Translations under genes and position numbers: made by a program
Source: Flavobacterium aquariorum
Lineage (GTDB): Bacteria > Bacteroidota > Bacteroidia > Flavobacteriales > Flavobacteriaceae
DNA length: 64,000 nt
NCBI RefSeq assembly: GCF_003254745.1
Contig: NZ_QKXH01000008.1
Span: forward strand, 186,001 to 250,000
Direction: 5' to 3'
Part shown: positions 25,503 to 33,933 of the stretch, in pieces
How the letters are laid out: each line of letters starts with the position of its first letter
Numbering within the stretch: position 1 is the first letter of the stretch
The notes under the pieces: generated by a model
Databases searched by the model: none
The model's input: the letters and a program-made list of their open reading frames with translations, nothing else
Told to the model about the DNA's origin: nothing

Positions 25503-26546
25503 GTGAAAATACATGAAAAATATATAAGCCGTTGCATAGCCCTAGCCAAAAACGGACTGGGAACAACTTATCCCAATCCTATGGTAGGAAGCGTCATTGT
25601 TTATGAAGATAAAATCATAGGCGAAGGTTGGCACAAAAAAGCAGGCGGGCCCCATGCCGAAGTCAATGCAGTAAATTCGGTACAGGATAAATCGTTGCTA
25701 AAAAAAGCAACTATCTACGTGAGTTTGGAGCCGTGCAGTCATTTTGGCAAAACACCTCCGTGCTGTGACCTGATTATTAAAAATAAAATCCCAAATGTCG
25801 TTATTGGCACTGTAGATCCAAATATCAAAGTCGCCGGTAATGGCATCAAAAAACTAATAGAAGCGGGTGTTCATGTCACCGTTGGAATACTCGAAGACGA
25901 ATGTAACGAACTCAATAAACGCTTTTTTACTTTTCATCAAAATAAAAGACCTTATATTATATTGAAGTGGGCCCAAAGTCAAGATGGATTTATTGCCCCT
26001 CTTGAAAAATTGGAGAAAAAACCAGTTTGGATTACCAATGCCTATTCCAGACAATTAGTTCACAAATGGAGAACCGAGGAACAGGCCATTTTGGTAGGAA
26101 CACAAACCGTTATTGACGACAACCCCAAACTGAATGCTAGAGATTGGTACGGAAACAATCCCGTCCGAATAATATTGGACCAAAATAATCGTATTCCGGA
26201 AGAGAATGCTGTTTTTGACAATCAAACCAAGACAATTGTCTTTAGCAATTCCAAAAACACTATTTCCAAAGAAAACACTACCTTTGAAGTAATTGATTTT
26301 AAACAAAATATAGCCCAACAAATCGTTGATTCGCTTTACAAACACAACATTCAATCGGTTATAATTGAAGGTGGGCTCCAAACCTTACAGACCTTTATCG
26401 ATGAGAATCTTTGGGATGAAGCTAGAGTTTTTATAGGAAAAACATTTTTGGAAAAAGGAATCAAAGCGCCTTTTATACCAAAAACAAATTCCGAAAAACA
26501 CACAATTGACACCGATGAATTTTTAATAATCAGAAACCATGATTGA
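25503..26546 (+). CDS. ribD: Bifunctional riboflavin deaminase/reductase RibD
   Basis: Second and third steps of riboflavin synthesis. 347 aa. The N-terminal zinc deaminase domain has GGPHAEVNAV (about 48-57) and SLEPCSHFGKTPPCC (about 77-91), giving the His and two Cys ligands; the C-terminal NADPH-dependent reductase domain starts near 150 (PYIILKWAQSQDGFIA). The only plausible start is GTG 25503. It overlaps the HAD gene by 8 bp. ribH is separate at 47.8 kb, so the pathway genes are scattered. Confidence 0.95.
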   Translation: MKIHEKYISRCIALAKNGLGTTYPNPMVGSVIVYEDKIIGEGWHKKAGGPHAEVNAVNSVQDKSLLKKATIYVSLEPCSHFGKTPPCCDLIIKNKIPNVVIGTVDPNIKVAGNGIKKLIEAGVHVTVGILEDECNELNKRFFTFHQNKRPYIILKWAQSQDGFIAPLEKLEKKPVWITNAYSRQLVHKWRTEEQAILVGTQTVIDDNPKLNARDWYGNNPVRIILDQNNRIPEENAVFDNQTKTIVFSNSKNTISKENTTFEVIDFKQNIAQQIVDSLYKHNIQSVIIEGGLQTLQTFIDENLWDEARVFIGKTFLEKGIKAPFIPKTNSEKHTIDTDEFLIIRNHD

Positions 26547-27150
26547 TGCTATTATTTTTGATTTTGGAGATGTGTTTATCAATTTAGATAAACAAGCCAC
26601 TGTAGATGGTTTAAAAAATCTTGGCATTTCGCAATGGAATGAAGATTTAGACCAATTGAACATACAGTTTGAATTAGGCGCTATTTCGGGAGAAGATTTC
26701 TTGAACGGAATTCAAAAACACACACACAATTCTTCAATCGAAGACATTTCAAAAGCTTGGAATGCGATCTTACTGGACTTCCCGTTGTATCGATTGGAAT
26801 TCCTTCAAATGCTTTCGCAAAAGTACCGATTATTCTTATTGAGCAATACCGATGCCATTCATATTGACACTTTCGAACAAAAGGCAGGGACATCATTTTA
26901 CAGCTCCTTCTACCAATGTTTTGAAAAAATATATTTTTCGTTTGAGATTGGCATGAGAAAACCCAGTCCTGAAGTTTACAACTTCGTACTTGATCAAAAC
27001 GGATTACAGGCCAAACATACTTTATTCATTGATGACAAAAAAGAAAATACCGATGCTGCATTAGCACTTGGGCTTCCTGTTTGGAATTTACAGGTAGGTG
27101 AAGAAGATGTAGTTGATTTGTTTGATAAAAAAATAATACAATGGCAATAG
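26539..27150 (+). CDS. HAD-superfamily phosphatase (YihX-like)
   Basis: 203 aa HAD-IA hydrolase. Motif I reads FDFGDVFINLD: the nucleophile Asp is present, but the usual second Asp is Gly, as in the YihX-like group. Motif II is LLSNTD near residue 98, motif III Lys is in GMRKPSPEVY, motif IV LFIDDKKEN. It probably acts on a small phosphate ester. It overlaps ribD, so it may supply the missing riboflavin-pathway phosphatase; that is inference. The last codons (QWQ) come from a following CAATGGCAAT array. Confidence 0.9.
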   Translation: MIDAIIFDFGDVFINLDKQATVDGLKNLGISQWNEDLDQLNIQFELGAISGEDFLNGIQKHTHNSSIEDISKAWNAILLDFPLYRLEFLQMLSQKYRLFLLSNTDAIHIDTFEQKAGTSFYSSFYQCFEKIYFSFEIGMRKPSPEVYNFVLDQNGLQAKHTLFIDDKKENTDAALALGLPVWNLQVGEEDVVDLFDKKIIQWQ

Positions 27151-27290
27151 CAATGATAATGGCAAAAATCAATGGCAATTGCAATAACAATAAAAAAAAT
27201 TAAAAAAGCCAATACTTATATTTTAAAATTGAAATTAATATTGAGTTTTGACATTGACATTGAAATTGAATTTTGCCATTGATATTTGAT
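27140..27290. repeat. Low-complexity CAATGGCAAT / ATTGACATTG arrays
   Basis: The first half is CAATGGCAAT-like, starting within the last HAD codons; the second half is ATTGAAATTG/ATTGACATTG, roughly its complement. It fills the gap before the YigZ gene. Confidence 0.8.
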
Positions 27291-27297
27291 ATTGAAA

Positions 27298-27921
27298 ATG
27301 AAAGACACCTACAATACTATTGCATTTCCCTCTGAAGAATCCCTGTTCAAGGAAAAAAGCAGCAAATTCTTCGGCTATGCTTTTCCGATAGAGTCAGAGG
27401 AAGAAGTAAAACCCATTATAGAAATCTTAAAAAAGCGACATCCACACGCAGTTCATTACTGCTACGCTTATCAAATAGGAACTGAAACCATTCAATACAG
27501 AGCCAATGATGATGGAGAACCAAGCAATACGGCGGGAGCTCCTATTTATGGTCAAATACAATCTTTCGGACTTACAAATGTACTTATAGTCGTAGTTCGA
27601 ATTTATGGCGGAATAAAATTAGGAGTGGGCGGATTAATTTCGGCCTATAAAACTTCGGCACAAATCACATTGGAATCCTGTGAAATTATCGAAAAAACGA
27701 TTGACATTCCTTTTCAAATTTCATTTGATTATAAAAACATGAACAAAGTGATGCGAGTGATCAAAGAAAAAAAACTGGATATTGCTTCTCAAGAAATGGA
27801 AGTAAATGAAGAAACAAATTTACCAATTGGAAAGATTGTAGTAAAAACCAGAAAAAAAAATGCCGAAATGGTATTCGACACTTTTAACTCTTTGTTTGAA
27901 ATTGACATAAAAAAACTATAA
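27298..27921 (+). CDS. YigZ/IMPACT family protein
   Basis: 207 aa from the ATG at 27298 (MKDTYNTIAF). An upstream TTG in frame lies inside the low-complexity array and is less likely. The UPF0029 domain is clear: HPHAVHYCYAYQIG near residue 53, ANDDGEPSNTAGAPI near 75 and VVRIYGGIKLGVGGL near 103; a C-terminal DUF1949-like domain follows. Homologues are linked to translation control (IMPACT), but the bacterial role is unclear. Confidence 0.9.
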   Translation: MKDTYNTIAFPSEESLFKEKSSKFFGYAFPIESEEEVKPIIEILKKRHPHAVHYCYAYQIGTETIQYRANDDGEPSNTAGAPIYGQIQSFGLTNVLIVVVRIYGGIKLGVGGLISAYKTSAQITLESCEIIEKTIDIPFQISFDYKNMNKVMRVIKEKKLDIASQEMEVNEETNLPIGKIVVKTRKKNAEMVFDTFNSLFEIDIKKL

Positions 27922-27951
27922 ATTCTCATTTAAAAGAACTCATTTCGATGA

Positions 27952-28356
27952 TTATTCAAAAGTTTTTAGTAGTTCCAAAATGTAATCTGGCGGAGCTGTT
28001 GGTCTACCCGTTTTTAAGGACACAAAAACCAACATAAATTGGGCTGTTGTTAATAACTCTTTGGCTTCGTTGTAAATTGCACAATCAAATTCTATCTTCA
28101 CGGACGTCTGACTTTTAAAAACGGTATGCACAGTCAATAACTCATCATAAACTGCCGATTTTTTATAATTGATGTTCATATTCACAATAGGAAGCCCAAT
28201 ACCACTTTCCTCCATGCTTTTATATGAAATCCCTTTGTTTCTAAGCCATTCGACTCTTCCTATCTCAAAATAGGGTATGTAATTTCCGTGATAAACAACC
28301 CCCATTTGGTCTGTTTCTGAATAACGAACACGAACTTGAATTTGATGATCTTTCAT
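27952..28356 (-). CDS. Acyl-CoA thioesterase (YbgC/4HBT type)
   Basis: 134 aa hotdog-fold enzyme. The catalytic segment RYSETDQMGVVYHGNYIPYF (Asp16 region) is typical of the 4-hydroxybenzoyl-CoA thioesterase/YbgC family, followed by RVEWLRNKGISYKSMEE. It probably hydrolyses short or medium acyl-CoA; the actual substrate is unknown. Transcribed divergently from dnaA. Confidence 0.92.
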   Translation of the reverse strand: MKDHQIQVRVRYSETDQMGVVYHGNYIPYFEIGRVEWLRNKGISYKSMEESGIGLPIVNMNINYKKSAVYDELLTVHTVFKSQTSVKIEFDCAIYNEAKELLTTAQFMLVFVSLKTGRPTAPPDYILELLKTFE

Positions 28357-28539
28357 TAATTATGAATTAAAATTTTAAATTTTAAAAAGCTCCTTACAAC
28401 AATATTTTCAAAAATTATAACCTAAAATATTTTTTTTTACAGATAATTGTTCACATATTTGTTATCCCGAAAAAAGAATCAATTTCACATTCTTTTTGCA
28501 AGATAATAAGTACCCAAATAAAAAAATTTAACTAGATAT
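28357..28539. other. Divergent region upstream of dnaA
   Basis: 183 bp, very AT-rich. I looked for DnaA boxes (TTATCCACA) and found none; TTATCCCGA and TTGTTCACA at about 28455-28476 are only partial resemblances. A role as origin cannot be supported from this sequence. Confidence 0.5.
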
Positions 28540-29967
28540 ATGAACAAGACTGCACAATCAGTATGGGAAAACTGTTTGTCCTTCATAAAGGACAACATTC
28601 AAGATCAAGCCTATAAAACTTGGTTCGAACCAATTAAATCAGTTGAACTTACCGATAATGCATTATATATTCAAGTACCAAGTAAATTTTTCTACGAATG
28701 GTTAGAAGAACACTATGTAAAATTATTAAAGGTGGCCCTAACCAAAGAACTTGGAAAAAATGCAAAGTTACTCTATAAAATCAAAATGGAAAACACTTAT
28801 GGTAACAAACAACCGTTTACGGAACAGTTGCCAAGTGCCAACAGAGCTCCAATGAAAGCCCAAGAAGTCGATGCTCCTTTTAAAAACTTAAATCCAGAAT
28901 TAAAAAACCCATTTGTTATTCCTGGTATTCGTAATTTAAAAATCGAGTCCCAACTGAATCCAAATTATAGTTTTGACAACTTTCTGGAAGGAGATTCTAA
29001 TAGATTAGCCCGTTCTGCAGGTATGGCAGTTGCCAATAAACCAGGTGGAACATCTTTCAACCCTTTATTAATTTTTGGTGGTGTTGGATTGGGAAAAACA
29101 CACTTAGCCCACGCTATCGGTGTTGAAATCAAAGACAAATATCCAGAAAAAACAGTTTTATACATTTCTGCTGAAATTTTCACCCAACAATATATTGATT
29201 CTGTAAAGAAAAACAACAGAAACGATTTCATTCATTTCTATCAGTTAATCGATGTTTTAATCATTGACGATGTTCAATTCCTTTCCGGTAAATCAGGAAC
29301 ACAAGATGTATTTTTCCATATTTTCAATTACTTACACCAAAACGGAAAACAGGTTATCTTGACTTCAGACAAGGCTCCTGTTGATATGCAAGACATTGAG
29401 CAACGTTTATTATCCCGTTTTAAATGGGGATTATCCGCCGAGTTACACCAACCGGATTACGAAACGAGAATTTCTATCCTAAAAAACATCCTATATCGTG
29501 ACGGTGTTGAAATGCCAGATGATATTATTGAATATGTGGCCCGTAACATCAAATCGAATGTTCGTGAGCTAGAAGGCGCCATCATTTCATTGATTGCACA
29601 ATCTTCTTTCAACAAAAAAGAAGTAACCATCGAACTTGCCAAAAGTGTCGTAGAAAAATTTGTAAAAAATGTAAAGAGAGAAATTTCAATCGATTACATT
29701 CAAAAAATTGTTTCCGATTATTTCCAATTGGATTTAGAAACACTACAATCCAAAACCAGAAAAAGGCACGTTGTACAAGCGAGACAGCTGGCAATGTTTT
29801 TTGCCAAAAAATTCACCAAAGCTTCTTTAGCAAATATTGGTTCTCAAATTGGTGATCGTGACCACGCTACTGTATTGCATGCCTGTAAAACAGTTGATAA
29901 TTTAGTGGCAACCGATAAACAATTCAAGAAGTATGTCGATGACATTAATTCAAAATTAACGCTATAA
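28540..29967 (+). CDS. dnaA: Chromosomal replication initiator DnaA
   Basis: 475 aa, all four domains. Domain I: N-terminal WENCLSFIKDNIQDQAYKTW; domain III AAA+ with Walker A GGVGLGKTH (about residue 180-188) and Walker B VLIIDDVQFLSG; domain IV with the DnaA signature GDRDHATVLHACKTV near 445. It binds DnaA boxes at oriC and opens the origin. A small phosphatase gene follows after 8 bp. Confidence 0.98.
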   Translation: MNKTAQSVWENCLSFIKDNIQDQAYKTWFEPIKSVELTDNALYIQVPSKFFYEWLEEHYVKLLKVALTKELGKNAKLLYKIKMENTYGNKQPFTEQLPSANRAPMKAQEVDAPFKNLNPELKNPFVIPGIRNLKIESQLNPNYSFDNFLEGDSNRLARSAGMAVANKPGGTSFNPLLIFGGVGLGKTHLAHAIGVEIKDKYPEKTVLYISAEIFTQQYIDSVKKNNRNDFIHFYQLIDVLIIDDVQFLSGKSGTQDVFFHIFNYLHQNGKQVILTSDKAPVDMQDIEQRLLSRFKWGLSAELHQPDYETRISILKNILYRDGVEMPDDIIEYVARNIKSNVRELEGAIISLIAQSSFNKKEVTIELAKSVVEKFVKNVKREISIDYIQKIVSDYFQLDLETLQSKTRKRHVVQARQLAMFFAKKFTKASLANIGSQIGDRDHATVLHACKTVDNLVATDKQFKKYVDDINSKLTL

Positions 29968-29975
29968 AAAGCAAT

Positions 29976-30443
29976 ATGCCAATCAAGATTTTAATGGTTT
30001 GTTTGGGTAATATCTGCCGTTCTCCATTGGCAGAAGGTATTTTAGCCTCCAAACTTCCCAGTGATAAATTCCTTGTAGATTCTGCAGGGACAGGTTCTTG
30101 GCATATTGGCCGTGCTCCAGACGATCGTTCTATAGCCACCGCCAAAAAAAACGGTTTAAACATTGCCAATCAACAAGGAAGACAATTTCAACAATCCGAT
30201 TTCGATGCTTTTGACTATATTTTTGTAATGGACAATCACAATTACAATGATGTGATTCACCTTGCTCAAAACGAAACCCAAAAACAAAAAGTCCAACTTA
30301 TTTTAGACGCTATCTTCCCAAATGAAAATGTAGACGTCCCAGATCCATACTATGGTGTGGCAAATGGTTTTGACATGGTCTATGAAATGCTCGATGAAGC
30401 TTGCGAAGTAATTGCCCAAAGACTGATTACCAAACACTCCTAA
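29976..30443 (+). CDS. Low-molecular-weight protein-tyrosine phosphatase
   Basis: 155 aa. The P-loop VCLGNICRSPLAEG (CX5R, residues ~8-21) carries the nucleophilic Cys and Arg, and the general acid Asp lies in VPDPYYG near residue 125. Cytoplasmic. In other bacteria such enzymes dephosphorylate tyrosine kinases of polysaccharide export, or arginine-phosphorylated proteins. It lies 8 bp after dnaA. Confidence 0.95.
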   Translation: MPIKILMVCLGNICRSPLAEGILASKLPSDKFLVDSAGTGSWHIGRAPDDRSIATAKKNGLNIANQQGRQFQQSDFDAFDYIFVMDNHNYNDVIHLAQNETQKQKVQLILDAIFPNENVDVPDPYYGVANGFDMVYEMLDEACEVIAQRLITKHS

Positions 30444-30461
30444 AAACTAAATAAGTTTTTA

Positions 30462-30469
30462 TAACTTTG
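30462..30469 (+). promoter_or_regulatory. Possible -7 box upstream of the tetrapyrrole methylase gene
   Basis: TAACTTTG matches TAnnTTTG, about 80 nt before the ATG at 30551. No TTG at the -33 distance. Confidence 0.35.
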
Positions 30470-30550
30470 CCCACAATGGCAAATACATTAGCCCAAAACC
30501 ATTATTAGAAGACTACAAAATTGTATTTCTAATAACAGAAAGTCACATCT

Positions 30551-31273
30551 ATGAAATCAGCACCTCTTTTTGGTAAACTATACTTAATTCCAACTACTAT
30601 GGGCGATTGCGACCCGATGGACGTATTACCACAAACCATAAAAAGATGCGTTGATTTAATTGATCACTATGTGGTTGAGAACGACAAAACAGCTCGAAAA
30701 TCAATAAAACTGACCAATCCTGACAAAAAGCAATCAGAGCTAAAGCTTTTTGTCCTCAACAAATACACCGAAGCCAAAGACCACCAAGAGTTTATCAAAC
30801 CTCTTTTGGAAGGTAAAGACATGGGACTTATGAGCGAAGCAGGATGTCCAGGTGTAGCCGATCCTGGCGCTGTAATTGTAAAACTAGCCCATGACAAAGG
30901 AATTCAGGTTGTTCCACTTGTTGGCCCATCCTCCATATTATTAGCGATGATGGCATCCGGAATGAACGGTCAAAGTTTTACTTTCCATGGTTATCTACCC
31001 ATTGAAAAAGACGAAAAAAGAGCCAGTTTCAAGAGTTTAGAACGCATATCTTTTGAAAAAAATCAGTCTCAGATTTTCATCGAAACACCGTATCGCAACA
31101 ATAAACTGCTCGAAGATTTAATCCAGACATTACATCCCGACACATATTTATGTATCGCTGCCGATATTACTTTACCAACAGAATACATCAAAACAAAGAA
31201 AATTTCTGCTTGGAAAAAAGAAACTGTCGATTTACACAAACGACCCACTATTTTCATCATTCATAAAATGTAA
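30551..31273 (+). CDS. SAM-dependent tetrapyrrole-methylase family protein (RsmI-like)
   Basis: 240 aa, one TP_methylase domain. LYLIPTTMGD at the N-terminus, MSEAGCPGVADPGA near residue 95 and VPLVGPSSILLAMMASG near 120 form the cofactor site. It resembles RsmI (16S rRNA C1402 2'-O-methylation) but is shorter and starts differently, so the target is uncertain. The last ~80 bp are duplicated at 32339-32418, on the far side of an inserted TPR gene. Confidence 0.88.
   Translation: MKSAPLFGKLYLIPTTMGDCDPMDVLPQTIKRCVDLIDHYVVENDKTARKSIKLTNPDKKQSELKLFVLNKYTEAKDHQEFIKPLLEGKDMGLMSEAGCPGVADPGAVIVKLAHDKGIQVVPLVGPSSILLAMMASGMNGQSFTFHGYLPIEKDEKRASFKSLERISFEKNQSQIFIETPYRNNKLLEDLIQTLHPDTYLCIAADITLPTEYIKTKKISAWKKETVDLHKRPTIFIIHKM
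31193..31273 (+). repeat. Left copy of the duplicated methylase 3' end
   Basis: From ACAAAGAAAATTTC to the stop codon. The last 53 bp match 32366-32418 at 49 positions, and all four differences are at third codon positions without changing an amino acid. Confidence 0.9.
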
Positions 31274-31468
31274 GCAATTAGATTTATTGCACCATCTATT
31301 TATACAAACTTAAAATAGGAGGGTTTTCCACTACATATAAATTTATAAAGCAATAGGTTTATTTTTTTTTGAAAAAACAATTAGTCAACCGGAAACGGTA
31401 TGATACAATTTTCTTAATTTTAAAAATAAATTTACAACTAAGCCTTCTTTTTAAGACCAGCAGTAATT

Positions 31469-32314
31469 ATGAAAACCTTCATTTTAATTATAAGCTTTTT
31501 TATAAGCATTTGTTGTGTAGCTCAAGACAAATTAAATTTCAATTCAAAACCTATTGATTGCGAAAATAAATGGGTTGTCTTTTCATCTGACTCATTCGGT
31601 TCCTACAGCTATGGTTTTGTATACATGGACAGTCAAGCAGGTTTAACTCTCGATTTTGCTGGTTCACTCAAAATAAACAGCAATGAAAAATTTCTTATCA
31701 GTAAAAATGAAGCAGGACGCTCCATGAAAATCAGATTACAACCAAACAAATCATTAGTAGCAATCATTCCTGAATCTTATTTTGCCGAATTCGATATTTC
31801 AAAAACTCCCGATTGGCTCAAAGCATATCAAGAAGACGAAAACTCAACCAATAGGTTATTCATATGGGGCTCTACTTATAACATCTGGAACGAATGCGCT
31901 AAAGGATTGACATATTTAGAAAAAGTAAAAAAGATCGACCCAAATTACAAAGGACTTAAAACTGAGATTGCTTTTTCATATAATTGTTTAAAACAACCTC
32001 AAAATGCAATTAATATCCTGAAAGAAGCAATTAAACAAACGCCGGACGATGCTTATGCTTACAAAGAATTACTTTATTCACAAGTACATAACAACCAGCT
32101 CCCCGATGCACTAAAAACCTATTATAAAATAGAAAAGGATATAACCGACAAAACTTATAAATCTGAAAACGCATTTAATATTTTATGTGCATTCTACAGT
32201 CAGAATAACTTAAAAAAATTCAATGAGTGGATTAACCTAACTCAAATTGACAAAGACGATCGCTTTGGCCCTTACGTCGAGAAATTTAAAAAGGATTTGG
32301 AAAAGCTAAATTAG
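31469..32314 (+). CDS. Exported TPR-repeat protein, unknown
   Basis: 281 aa. Signal peptide at the N-terminus (MKTFILIISFFISICCVAQ). Residues ~30-120 form an unrecognised beta-rich part; from about 130 on there are helical TPR-like repeats (AFSYNCLKQPQNAINILKEA, then DAYAYKELLYSQVHNNQLPD). Probably a periplasmic or surface protein-interaction module. The gene sits between two copies of the methylase 3' end and so is a recent insertion; 31274-31468 upstream holds no recognisable feature. Confidence 0.82.
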   Translation: MKTFILIISFFISICCVAQDKLNFNSKPIDCENKWVVFSSDSFGSYSYGFVYMDSQAGLTLDFAGSLKINSNEKFLISKNEAGRSMKIRLQPNKSLVAIIPESYFAEFDISKTPDWLKAYQEDENSTNRLFIWGSTYNIWNECAKGLTYLEKVKKIDPNYKGLKTEIAFSYNCLKQPQNAINILKEAIKQTPDDAYAYKELLYSQVHNNQLPDALKTYYKIEKDITDKTYKSENAFNILCAFYSQNNLKKFNEWINLTQIDKDDRFGPYVEKFKKDLEKLN

Positions 32315-32338
32315 TTTTCAAAATTTCAATAATTAAAA

Positions 32339-32418
32339 ACAAAGAAAATTTCAGTATGGTAAATAAAACTGTCGATTTACACAAACGCCCCACCATTTTC
32401 ATCATCCATAAGATGTAA
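32339..32418 (+). pseudogene. Fragment of a second methylase 3' end
   Basis: 80 bp matching the end of the methylase gene at 31193-31273. The last 17 codons plus stop encode the same residues (ETVDLHKRPTIF...HKM) with four synonymous changes; further upstream the match decays and one base is missing. There is no start, so it cannot be expressed as a protein. Confidence 0.88.
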
Positions 32419-32434
32419 TTAACAAAGCTCTTTT

Positions 32435-32550
32435 GGGCGTGCCACCATAAAAAAATTGGGACTACTTATCATACTGATGAGTAGTCCCAATTTTTTATGC
32501 TGTCGGGTCATCCGCTCCGCTCCGGCGGACTGCTCCTACCCCTCACGCAG
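32435..32550 (+). repeat. Structured dispersed element, family 2, copy 1
   Basis: Starts GGGCGTGCCACCA, then a ~19-bp hairpin (32447-32466 with 32480-32498, TTGGGACTACT / AGTAGTCCCAA), then CTGTCGGGTCATCCGC, a small hairpin CCGC/GCGG, then CCCTCACGC. The copy at 49387-49500 keeps the same blocks but has different, still paired, arms. The first hairpin can also act as a terminator. Confidence 0.75.
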
Positions 32551-32671
32551 CTCGCAGGAACATTTGTTACACATTAAACCATTGATTTTATTCCGAACAT
32601 CATTCCTTCAAAAAAGAAAAAATCAGCTTAAAAAAACTACTTTTATACTCCTAAATAAATTAATTTATTAC

Positions 32672-33799
32672 ATGAGCAAACTTCCAAATGTAACGACCAG
32701 TATTTTTACGGTAATGTCCAAAATGGCGGCAGAACATAACGCAATCAATCTTTCACAAGGTTTTCCCAACTTTCCAGTTGACGAAAGATTAACTGAAATT
32801 GTTTCTCGATTGGCACATGAAGACGTTCACCAATACACGCCTATGTCTGGTTACCCTCCATTGTTGACAAAAATTGCAACATTGGTAAAATCATCTTACA
32901 ATCGCAACATCCTTCCCGAAACCCAAATACTCATTACAGCTGGTGCAACCCAAGCCATATTCACCTCTTTATTGGCTTTGCTAAAACCAAACGATGAAGT
33001 AATTATTCTCGACCCAAGTTACGATTGTTACGAAGCCCCAATTTTGTTAAGTCAGGCAAAACCAATGCGGGTATCACTCAATGATGATTATACTCCCAAC
33101 TGGAATGCTATTGCCAGCACATTTTCAGAGAAAACCAAAATGATTATCATCAATAATCCCCACAACCCTACAGGTAAAATTTTAAATGAATCAGATTTTG
33201 AAAAATTAGAATTACTTTTAGAAAAATACCCTAATGCATTATTGCTTTCTGATGAAGTTTACGAATACATTACTTTTGAACAAAAACACATTTCAACCCA
33301 CACTCGACCCAAATTAATTGATCGCTGCATTACGATTTCCTCTTTTGGCAAATCTTTTCATGTAACAGGCTGGAAAATAGGCTATCTTGTAGCACCCGAT
33401 TATTTGATTAAAGAAATCAAAAAAGTGCACCAATTTCTGGTCTTCAGCGTCAACAGTATTTGTCAAATAGCCGTTTCGGAATATCTGGATTTAGTGAACA
33501 TAAACGAAATAAACTCGCTTTATCAAAAGAAAAGAGATTATTTTAGAACCTTATTAAAAAACAGCAGATTTAAATTAATGCCCTGTGAAGGAACCTATTT
33601 TCAAGTTGCATCTTATGCCAATATTTCAAAAGAAAATGATGTCGATTTTTGCAAACGATTAATTACTGAATATGGCGTCGCAGCAATTCCCATATCTACT
33701 TTTTATGAAAATGGAAAAGATTTAAAATTAATCCGGTTTTGTTTTGCCAAAGACAATCAAACTTTAGAAGAAGCCGCAAGAAGATTGACAGTAATATAG
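32672..33799 (+). CDS. Methionine aminotransferase (YbdL-like)
   Basis: 375 aa from ATG 32672. The longer frame from 32456 runs through the family 2 repeat, so I reject it. Fold-type I PLP enzyme: MAAEHNAINLSQGFPNF near the N-terminus, ITAGATQAIFTSL near 90, NNPHNPTG near 160, PLP Lys in SSFGKSFHVTGWKIG near 228, and FCFAKDNQTLEEAA near the end. The segment SKLPNVTTSIFTVMS resembles E. coli YbdL, which transaminates Met and aromatic amino acids; it may act in Met salvage. Confidence 0.92.
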   Translation: MSKLPNVTTSIFTVMSKMAAEHNAINLSQGFPNFPVDERLTEIVSRLAHEDVHQYTPMSGYPPLLTKIATLVKSSYNRNILPETQILITAGATQAIFTSLLALLKPNDEVIILDPSYDCYEAPILLSQAKPMRVSLNDDYTPNWNAIASTFSEKTKMIIINNPHNPTGKILNESDFEKLELLLEKYPNALLLSDEVYEYITFEQKHISTHTRPKLIDRCITISSFGKSFHVTGWKIGYLVAPDYLIKEIKKVHQFLVFSVNSICQIAVSEYLDLVNINEINSLYQKKRDYFRTLLKNSRFKLMPCEGTYFQVASYANISKENDVDFCKRLITEYGVAAIPISTFYENGKDLKLIRFCFAKDNQTLEEAARRLTVI

Positions 33800-33870
33800 T
33801 TTCTAAGGGTCTACGTTTTTTTTAGCGTATATATTTTCTTTTCTTAGGAACTTAGAAACTTAAATACTTA
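33800..33870 (+). repeat. Degenerate TTCTTAGGAA-type array after the aminotransferase stop
   Basis: Imperfect units (TTTCTAAGG, TTCTTAGGAACTTAGAAACTT) begin 2 nt after the stop. The rest of the gap to 33934 shows nothing else. Confidence 0.5.
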
Positions 33871-33933
33871 AAAAAAATTATGCATGCATACTATTTTATT
33901 TTACTACATTTACGATACAAAAAAAAATAAATT

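Noticed and set aside
28357..28539. Chromosomal origin upstream of dnaA
   Set aside because: No DnaA-box cluster or DUE-like repeats could be found; dnaA position alone is not enough.
32456..32671. N-terminal extension of the YbdL-like aminotransferase
   Set aside because: It runs through the family 2 structured repeat and adds 72 residues absent from the family; ATG 32672 begins with the conserved segment.
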